DNA from: Io17-Chloro-G2 sp034420695
GTDB taxonomy: Bacteria; Chloroflexota; Dehalococcoidia; Lucifugimonadales; UBA3495
Assembly: GCA_034420695.1 (NCBI GenBank)
Contig: DAOULB010000013.1
Location: forward strand, 1 to 19,054
DNA length: 19,054 bases
Reading direction: 5' to 3'
Made by a program: the position numbers and the translations under genes. A model generated the notes under the pieces. That model saw only the letters and a list, made by a program, of their open reading frames with translations, was not told the DNA's origin and made no database searches. Position 1 is the stretch's first letter. Every line of letters starts with the position of its first letter. This document shows positions 14,811 to 19,054 of the stretch, in pieces.

Positions 14811-15728
14811 TTACCAGGCAAAGACTTCGTCGGTGGTCACGGGCTCCGTGATTATCTTCTGGTCCAGGTTCATCTGCATGAAGACGTCCAGGGTTTTCCG
14901 CGAGGGCTCCACCCCGTAGGGGAAGGGGTCGCCGCCGACTATCCTGCTGAGTTCAAGGACTGTTTGGTCCCCCGCTCCCTGAGATGCCCCACCGTGGAAC
15001 CTTTCCAAGTAGGGGGCCTTGGCCTCTTCGAACATGGAGATCAGCTCGCCGGGCAGCCAGGGATGGCTGTCCAAGTGTTCGTTCTTGACCACCATCATGT
15101 GGCTGATGGGATAAATGCCGGTCTGGTTGAACCAGTCGGCGTCGGCCGCGGCGGCATCTGGAAACAGGGGCACAATGTCCGGGGAGTTGGCCGGCCCTGC
15201 TCCGATGGCGGCGTCTATCTCACCCGAAAGCATCATGGCGTTCAGGTCCTCGTTGGGCGATGAGATTACATTGGCCGGGGGGACATACTCGGCCACGTGC
15301 TCGTCTCCGGACAGCACCCAGGTCACCGAGTCCAGGTCCAGTCCGTAGGCCGACTGGAGCAAGCCACGGGCCCATACGCCGGGGGTGACGGTGTAGCCCC
15401 GCACGCCAACCCTCCTTCCGGCGAGGTCGGCCGGCTTGGTGATTCCCGATTTCTTGCTGCAAGTAATGGTGCCGTGGTAGAAGCTGCGGACCACGAAGAT
15501 GGGAATTCCGGTCATGGCCTTGCCGTGGGCCCTGGCGCAGAGGTAGGTGGAAAGGGCCATTTCGGCCACGTCGAATTCCATCTCCCTGACCATGCGGCGG
15601 AAAACGCTGGTAATGGGCGAAATTTCAACGTGGTCCATGTCGAATTTCGAAGATGTGGTCTTGCCGTTCTTGAGGTCCTCGGTGTAGCCGTAGGTGCCGA
15701 TGGCAGTCCGCATTACCAGGTCCGGCAT
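14811..15728 (-). CDS. 4,5-dihydroxyphthalate decarboxylase-like protein
   Basis: 305 aa with AGGAGGA about 6 nt before the ATG. The fold is periplasmic-binding-protein-like, but there is no signal peptide or lipobox, so it is cytoplasmic. Motifs fit 4,5-dihydroxyphthalate decarboxylase: EFDVAEMALSTYL (51-63), IPIFVVRSFYHGTITC (75-90), KPADLAGRRVGVRGYTVTPGVWARGLL (98-124), an EDLNAMMLSGEIDAAIGA-type segment and PLFPD followed by TGIYPISHMMV. The family removes CO2 from 4,5-dihydroxyphthalate to give protocatechuate; substrate identity here is unproven. It is often mis-annotated as an ABC transporter solute-binding protein. It converges on the LLM cluster (16-bp gap) and is divergent from the bicupin genes, with which it could form an aromatic catabolic set. 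Confidence 0.8.
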   Translation of the reverse strand: MPDLVMRTAIGTYGYTEDLKNGKTTSSKFDMDHVEISPITSVFRRMVREMEFDVAEMALSTYLCARAHGKAMTGIPIFVVRSFYHGTITCSKKSGITKPADLAGRRVGVRGYTVTPGVWARGLLQSAYGLDLDSVTWVLSGDEHVAEYVPPANVISSPNEDLNAMMLSGEIDAAIGAGPANSPDIVPLFPDAAAADADWFNQTGIYPISHMMVVKNEHLDSHPWLPGELISMFEEAKAPYLERFHGGASQGAGDQTVLELSRIVGGDPFPYGVEPSRKTLDVFMQMNLDQKIITEPVTTDEVFAW

Positions 15729-15763
15729 GTCGCTCCTCCTGATGTAGCTTCTTCTGATGTCGC
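15726..15763 (-). repeat. 15-bp tandem repeat carrying the ribosome binding site
   Basis: On the minus strand GCGACATCAGAAGAA (15763-15749), GCTACATCAGGAGGA (15748-15734) and GCGACATG (15733-15726) form two and a half units ending exactly on the start codon. The middle unit supplies the AGGAGGA Shine-Dalgarno; the first has a weakened AGAAGAA. Confidence 0.6.
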
Positions 15764-16065
15764 TTTAGGCGGGCCCCTGAGCCCGGCGCCGATTGACGAT
15801 GCGGCCCAATTGTAGCCGATGACGAGCAGCCGGTCACCCTTGGGGCTTACCGCGGGGGCCTGCCTTGCAATTCCAAGTAAGTCGTAATTGCTGCAGCGAT
15901 ATATGTACAATTTTGGTCATCTTTCGCCGAGTTCCAGAAAATGAGATAGCCTTGACGGAACCCCGGTCTCATATTAGATTAGCAAATGCCTAAATCCGGC
16001 CCTGTATTGGTCGTCGCGGCCTGGAGGGGCCTTCCGGGTAAACTTCACTTTAAGGCAGGTGAGCT
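15729..16065. other. Divergent intergenic region before the first bicupin
   Basis: Gene-free. It holds the repeated ribosome binding site of the minus-strand decarboxylase at its left edge, a GC-rich middle with no recognisable structure, and an AT-rich right part with a good promoter for the bicupin gene. No small gene or RNA was recognised. Confidence 0.6.
15952..15980 (+). promoter_or_regulatory. Sigma70-type promoter of first bicupin gene
   Basis: TTGACG (15952-15957), 17-bp spacer, TAGATT (15975-15980). The -10 sits in TCATATTAGATT, nearly the same as the box before the second bicupin gene at identical spacing. The predicted leader is about 80 nt. Confidence 0.65.
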
Positions 16066-17100
16066 ATGGCCAACTTTTATGACTCTTGGCTTGGGTTTTG
16101 GGAAGAGGGCAACGCCAAAAAGGATGCCGCCCGCACATCAATTCACGAAGAGGACCTGGAGTGGGTTGAAACCGACCAGGACTCCAGGGTTGCCCTTCTG
16201 GCCGCCCCGGAGAACGGCTTCGCCACTTGGGGGTCCGAGTACCTTATTGGAGAGATCAACCCCGGCTGGCACACCGGCAAACACGAGCATGGCGAAGAGG
16301 CCATCTACATCCTGGAGGGCGAAGGGTTCAGCATAGTTAACGGCGTACGGTACGAGTGGGGCAAGGACAGCTGCCTCTGGATGCCCTTTGGGTCGCAGCA
16401 CCAGCACTTCAACACCGGGACCACGGTGGTCCGCTACTTCTCGGCCATGGCCCTCCACATCGAGCACTGGATGGGGATGGGGAAGCTGGACCAGATTTCG
16501 GTCAAGGGTCCCACCGACAACTACGAGGACGCCGAGGTTTCCACCTCGGGCTTCGACGCCCTGAACCGGCGGATCGTTCTCACGAATGAGGAGTCCGAGA
16601 CTATTCTTGGGGGAGAACTGACGCCGGAAGAGCTGGAGAATATGACCGGTGAGGCCACGGCCTACGACCAGGGGGACCCCACCACCCGCAGCGCCAGGGC
16701 CGGCCACCGGGACTTCATCCGCCCGCTGATGGACCGCACCGGGAAGAACGGCTTCCAGAACAGGGAGATCGAAATCAGCAATACCATGGGCGACGAAGTG
16801 GGCCACCACGGCGGCAAGCATGCCCACATGGAAGCCGTGCTCTACATCATTTCCGGGGAAGGGTACTCGGAAGTGGGCGATGCCAAGGTGCCGTGGAAGA
16901 AGGGCAGCCTGATCCACGTGCAGGGACCCCAGACTCCCCACCAGCACTTCAACACCGGCGACGAACGCGTCGAGATGATAAGGGCGGCGCCGGGAATGCG
17001 CTTCAACTTCTTCCAAGGCATCGCCAAGGAGCGGTTCCCGACCCTTTGGTACTCCCACCGGGGAATCAACGACTCGTCGGTGGTCAGCCCCTGGAAGTAG
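16066..17100 (+). CDS. Bicupin protein, gentisate-dioxygenase-like, copy 1
   Basis: 344 aa, two cupin domains. Cupin 1 (about 60-135): GWHTGKHEHGEEAIYILEGEG gives H73, H75 and a nearby Glu, and GSQHQHFNTG gives H112/H114. Cupin 2 (about 245-320): HHGGKHAHMEAVLYIISGEG gives H252 and H254, and TPHQHFNTG gives H292/H294. Length and pattern fit the gentisate 1,2-dioxygenase / 1-hydroxy-2-naphthoate dioxygenase group, which cleave aromatic rings with Fe(II) in the first cupin; here both cupins keep the HxH motif. Substrate unproven; an oxidoreductase or isomerase cupin is also possible. GGCAGGTGA lies just before the ATG. It has its own promoter and terminator, so it is probably monocistronic. Confidence 0.85.
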   Translation: MANFYDSWLGFWEEGNAKKDAARTSIHEEDLEWVETDQDSRVALLAAPENGFATWGSEYLIGEINPGWHTGKHEHGEEAIYILEGEGFSIVNGVRYEWGKDSCLWMPFGSQHQHFNTGTTVVRYFSAMALHIEHWMGMGKLDQISVKGPTDNYEDAEVSTSGFDALNRRIVLTNEESETILGGELTPEELENMTGEATAYDQGDPTTRSARAGHRDFIRPLMDRTGKNGFQNREIEISNTMGDEVGHHGGKHAHMEAVLYIISGEGYSEVGDAKVPWKKGSLIHVQGPQTPHQHFNTGDERVEMIRAAPGMRFNFFQGIAKERFPTLWYSHRGINDSSVVSPWK

Positions 17101-17107
17101 GTTATGT

Positions 17108-17137
17108 GGGGCGGGGAAGCTTCTCCCCGCCCCTTTT
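17108..17137 (+). terminator. Rho-independent terminator after first bicupin
   Basis: Perfect 10-bp GC stem (GGGGCGGGGA at 17108-17117 with TCCCCGCCCC at 17124-17133), AGCTTC hexaloop, then TTTT. It begins 8 bp after the stop codon and separates the two bicupin transcripts. Confidence 0.9.
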
Positions 17138-17146
17138 ACATGCGGG

Positions 17147-17175
17147 TTGACAACAAAGCCAGTTCATATTAGTTT
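17147..17175 (+). promoter_or_regulatory. Sigma70-type promoter of second bicupin gene
   Basis: TTGACA (17147-17152), 17-bp spacer, TAGTTT (17170-17175) in TTCATATTAGTTT. Layout and -10 context match the promoter of the first bicupin gene, although the rest of the spacer differs. Confidence 0.65.
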
Positions 17176-17258
17176 ACCCATACTTCGGCACCGGTCGATA
17201 GTATTTATTTCAGCCAAGAATAAAACTTGAGCCGGAAGGAAAGGGCAGGAGGGCAACA

Positions 17259-18296
17259 ATGGCCAACTTCTATGACACGTGGCTTGGATTCTGGGAAGAA
17301 GGCAACGCAACCAAAGCCGCGGCCCGGGCCGTTATTCACGAAGAGGAACTGGAGTGGGTCGAGACGGACCAGGACTTCCGTGTGGCCCTGTTGGCCGCTC
17401 CTGAGAACGGTTTCGCCACTTGGGGTTCGGAGTACCTGATCTCGGAGATTCCACCCGGCTGGCACAGTGGGAAGCACGAGCACGGTGAAGAGGCCATCTA
17501 CATTGTGGAAGGCGAAGGCTTCAGCATAGTCAACGGCGTGAAATACGAGTGGGGCAAGGACAGTTGCTTGTGGATGCCCTTCGGGTCGCAGCACCAGCAC
17601 TTCAACACCGGCACCACCACGGTCAGGTACTTCTCCGCCATGGCCCTGCACATCGAGCACTGGATGGGCATGGGCAAGCTGGACCAGATATCGGTGAAGG
17701 GACCCACCGACAACTACGAAGACGCCGAAGTCTCCACTTCCGGGTTCGACGCGATAAACCGCCGGATCGCCTTCCGCCGGGACGAGCAGGAAGAGGTCAC
17801 CTTGGACGAGCTGGACCCCAACGAAGTGGAAGAGATCAGCGGCGAGCCGATGACCATCGACCCAGACGGCCCCCGCCCCACCCAGATGTCGGAGCGCGGG
17901 CACCGGGATTTCATGCGTTCGCTGATGGACCGTCCCGGCCGAAACGGTTTCCAGAACAAGGAAATCGAAATCAGCAACACCATGGGAGACCAAGTGGGCC
18001 ACCACGGGGGCAAGCACGCCCACATGGAAGCGGTGCTCTATATCCTGGCAGGTGAAGGGTACTCGGAAGTAGGGGACGCGAAGGTCCCGTGGAAGAAGGG
18101 AAGCCTGCTGCACGTCCAAGGGCCTCAAACGCCTCACCAGCACTTCAACACCGGGACCGAGCGGTGCGAAATGCTGAGGGCCGCGCCGGGGATGCGGTTC
18201 AATTTCTTCCAGAGCATTGCCAAGGAACGGTTCCCGTATCTGTGGTTCTCCCACCGGGGAATCAACAATGCGTCGGTAACCAGTCCCTGGGCCTAA
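17259..18296 (+). CDS. Bicupin protein, gentisate-dioxygenase-like, copy 2
   Basis: 345 aa, with AGGAGGG 6-7 nt before the ATG. By eye it is about 92% identical to the first bicupin over residues 1-170 and about 85% over the last 130. In between (about 170-215) the two are almost unrelated (AFRRDEQEEVTLDELDPNEVEEISGE here). All HxH pairs and the H-x-H-F-N-T-G motifs of both cupins are conserved, so both copies should bind metal. The duplicated gene has its own conserved promoter. The diverged inter-domain linker could alter partner binding or regulation rather than catalysis. Same functional proposal and caveats as for copy 1. Confidence 0.85.
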   Translation: MANFYDTWLGFWEEGNATKAAARAVIHEEELEWVETDQDFRVALLAAPENGFATWGSEYLISEIPPGWHSGKHEHGEEAIYIVEGEGFSIVNGVKYEWGKDSCLWMPFGSQHQHFNTGTTTVRYFSAMALHIEHWMGMGKLDQISVKGPTDNYEDAEVSTSGFDAINRRIAFRRDEQEEVTLDELDPNEVEEISGEPMTIDPDGPRPTQMSERGHRDFMRSLMDRPGRNGFQNKEIEISNTMGDQVGHHGGKHAHMEAVLYILAGEGYSEVGDAKVPWKKGSLLHVQGPQTPHQHFNTGTERCEMLRAAPGMRFNFFQSIAKERFPYLWFSHRGINNASVTSPWA

Positions 18297-18333
18297 AGCA
18301 ACAGGCCTAAAGCAACAGGCCTTGAGTAACAGG
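18292..18333 (+). repeat. Three 14-bp tandem repeats overlapping the bicupin stop codon
   Basis: CCTAAAGCAACAGG at 18292-18305 and again at 18306-18319 is exact; a third unit CCTTGAGTAACAGG (18320-18333) differs at three positions. The first unit contains the TAA stop. Probably replication slippage; no terminator structure was found in it. Confidence 0.8.
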
Positions 18334-18390
18334 CCGGTCAGGCCAGGCAGCACCCAGGACGGAACCCTAACCGGTAGCCCTGCAATAGGG

Positions 18391-18425
18391 CAGGAAGTAC
18401 TCGGATAACCGCAGGTACTTATCCT
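18391..18425. promoter_or_regulatory. Inverted repeat upstream of the TctC-like gene
   Basis: CAGGAAGTAC (18391-18400) and GTACTTATCCTG (18414-18425) form an imperfect inverted repeat, and GGATAA (18403-18408) with TTATCC (18419-18424) a second, overlapping one. It ends about 20 bp before the GTG start, so it could be an operator or an mRNA hairpin near the ribosome binding site. Confidence 0.4.
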
Positions 18426-18446
18426 GAAAACCGCGAGGTGTCCGAC

Positions 18447-19054
18447 GTGAGCCGTTTACAAGCAGTCTTCCCAGTGGGCGTATTGGGACCAGTGGCTTTG
18501 GCGCTGATCTGGCTGGCTGTTGCCTGCGGCGGGTCAGCCGCTCCCACGGCGGTGCCGGCCCCCACCCAGCCGCCGGCCCAGACCGGGTTGAGCGCCGAGG
18601 AAGTCCAGAAGATGCTGGACGAGGCCAGGGCCGAGGCCCAGTCCGAAGCGGCAGCCACCGGCCTTTCCGAAGAGGACGTGCAGAAGCTGGTGGAACAACG
18701 AGTGGCTGAGGCTGAAGCCGCCGCAGCAGCCGCGATGGCGGCCGCGGCAGCAGAGGCGGCCAAGGCTGCGGAAGCTGCGGAAGCTGCCAAGATGGAGGAG
18801 CCCAAGGAGGAAGAAAAGCCCTACTACGAGGGCAAGACCATCCGGGTGATCGCCAACCATCCCCCCGGCGGGGGAGCGGACTTGAATGCCAGGGCGGTGT
18901 CCCGTCACATTGGACGGTTCATTCCCGGCAACCCCAAGACGGTGGTATTGAACAAGGTCGGAGGGGCGAGTCTGGTGGGGGCCCACTTCGTTTGGAACGC
19001 CGATCCCGACGGCCTGACCATCGGAGTCTTCACCGGGGTGAACCCCATCACGCA
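18447..19054 (+). CDS. TctC-family (tripartite tricarboxylate transporter) substrate-binding lipoprotein, 5' part
   Basis: GTG start with GAGGTG 6 nt upstream; 202 codons are visible before the window ends. Residues 10-27 form a lipoprotein signal peptide ending in LAVAC (C27), so the mature protein should be membrane-anchored. A Pro-rich stretch (30-45) leads into an Ala/Glu-rich, probably coiled-coil spacer of about 75 residues with two LSxEEVQK / LSEEDVQK starts, then EEPKEEEKP. From about residue 125 the TctC fold begins: YYEGKTIRVIANHPPGGGADLNARAV, PGNPKTVVLNKVGG, and NADPDGLTIGV. The family binds carboxylates for TctAB permeases, or serves as a sensor when orphan. The long spacer is not typical of the family. 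The start codon lies upstream of any ATG-initiated reading. Confidence 0.8.
   Translation, partial: MSRLQAVFPVGVLGPVALALIWLAVACGGSAAPTAVPAPTQPPAQTGLSAEEVQKMLDEARAEAQSEAAATGLSEEDVQKLVEQRVAEAEAAAAAAMAAAAAEAAKAAEAAEAAKMEEPKEEEKPYYEGKTIRVIANHPPGGGADLNARAVSRHIGRFIPGNPKTVVLNKVGGASLVGAHFVWNADPDGLTIGVFTGVNPIT

Noticed and set aside
14811..15728. ABC transporter solute-binding protein
   Set aside because: No signal peptide, lipobox or permease neighbours, and decarboxylase family motifs fit better.
17205..18353. 382-aa minus-strand frame across the second bicupin
   Set aside because: Antisense of a clear bicupin; the same kind of antisense frame occurs opposite the first bicupin, as expected from codon bias.

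Overview
The window is a GC-rich bacterial chromosome segment with many metabolic genes. Its gene set is amidohydrolase-2 decarboxylase-like enzymes, luciferase-like flavin/F420 oxidoreductases, an SDR, NHL propellers, a CapA-like protein, bicupins and a tripartite-tricarboxylate substrate-binding lipoprotein. This resembles environmental Chloroflexota (Dehalococcoidia, SAR202-type). That placement is inference from gene content; no rRNA or other marker gene is present. No tRNA, rRNA, CRISPR array or transposase gene was seen.

Layout. 1-405 is the 3' end of a DUF1501 gene, followed by a six-bladed NHL protein (460-1518) and a strong bidirectional-looking terminator (1541-1577). On the minus strand, 3897 to 1603 reads as one operon: two ACMSD-like amidohydrolases and an orphan HicB antitoxin that appears frameshifted at a G7 tract. 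Next on the minus strand come a small unknown protein (4101-4397) and a terminase-small-subunit-like HTH protein (4453-4923). Upstream of the HTH gene lies a helically phased array of TGTCC repeats facing inverted GGACA repeats around two palindromes (4907-5048). An MFS exporter (+) and a NUDIX hydrolase (-) converge. A tandem duplication then gives two fused nucleotidyltransferase-HEPN proteins (7374-8210 and 8573-9409), separated by a MITE-like element with terminal inverted repeats and a 10-bp direct repeat.

From 9539 to 14794 five plus-strand genes are closely spaced and look like one operon: LLM oxidoreductase, CapA-like, NHL propeller, SDR and a second LLM oxidoreductase. Converging on it is a 4,5-dihydroxyphthalate-decarboxylase-like gene (14811-15728). 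Beyond that are two near-identical bicupin genes, each with its own matching sigma70-type promoter and separated by a hairpin terminator. The window ends in the start of a TctC-type lipoprotein with an unusual Ala/Glu-rich spacer.

Together the decarboxylase-like, ring-cleavage-like cupin, flavin oxidoreductase and SDR genes suggest breakdown of aromatic or other oxidised organic compounds; the substrates cannot be read from sequence. Five families occur as pairs within 19 kb, so local duplication is a clear theme. The most unusual items are the phased repeat array beside the HTH gene, and the duplicated NTase-HEPN locus with its variable middle segment and MITE-like insertion.
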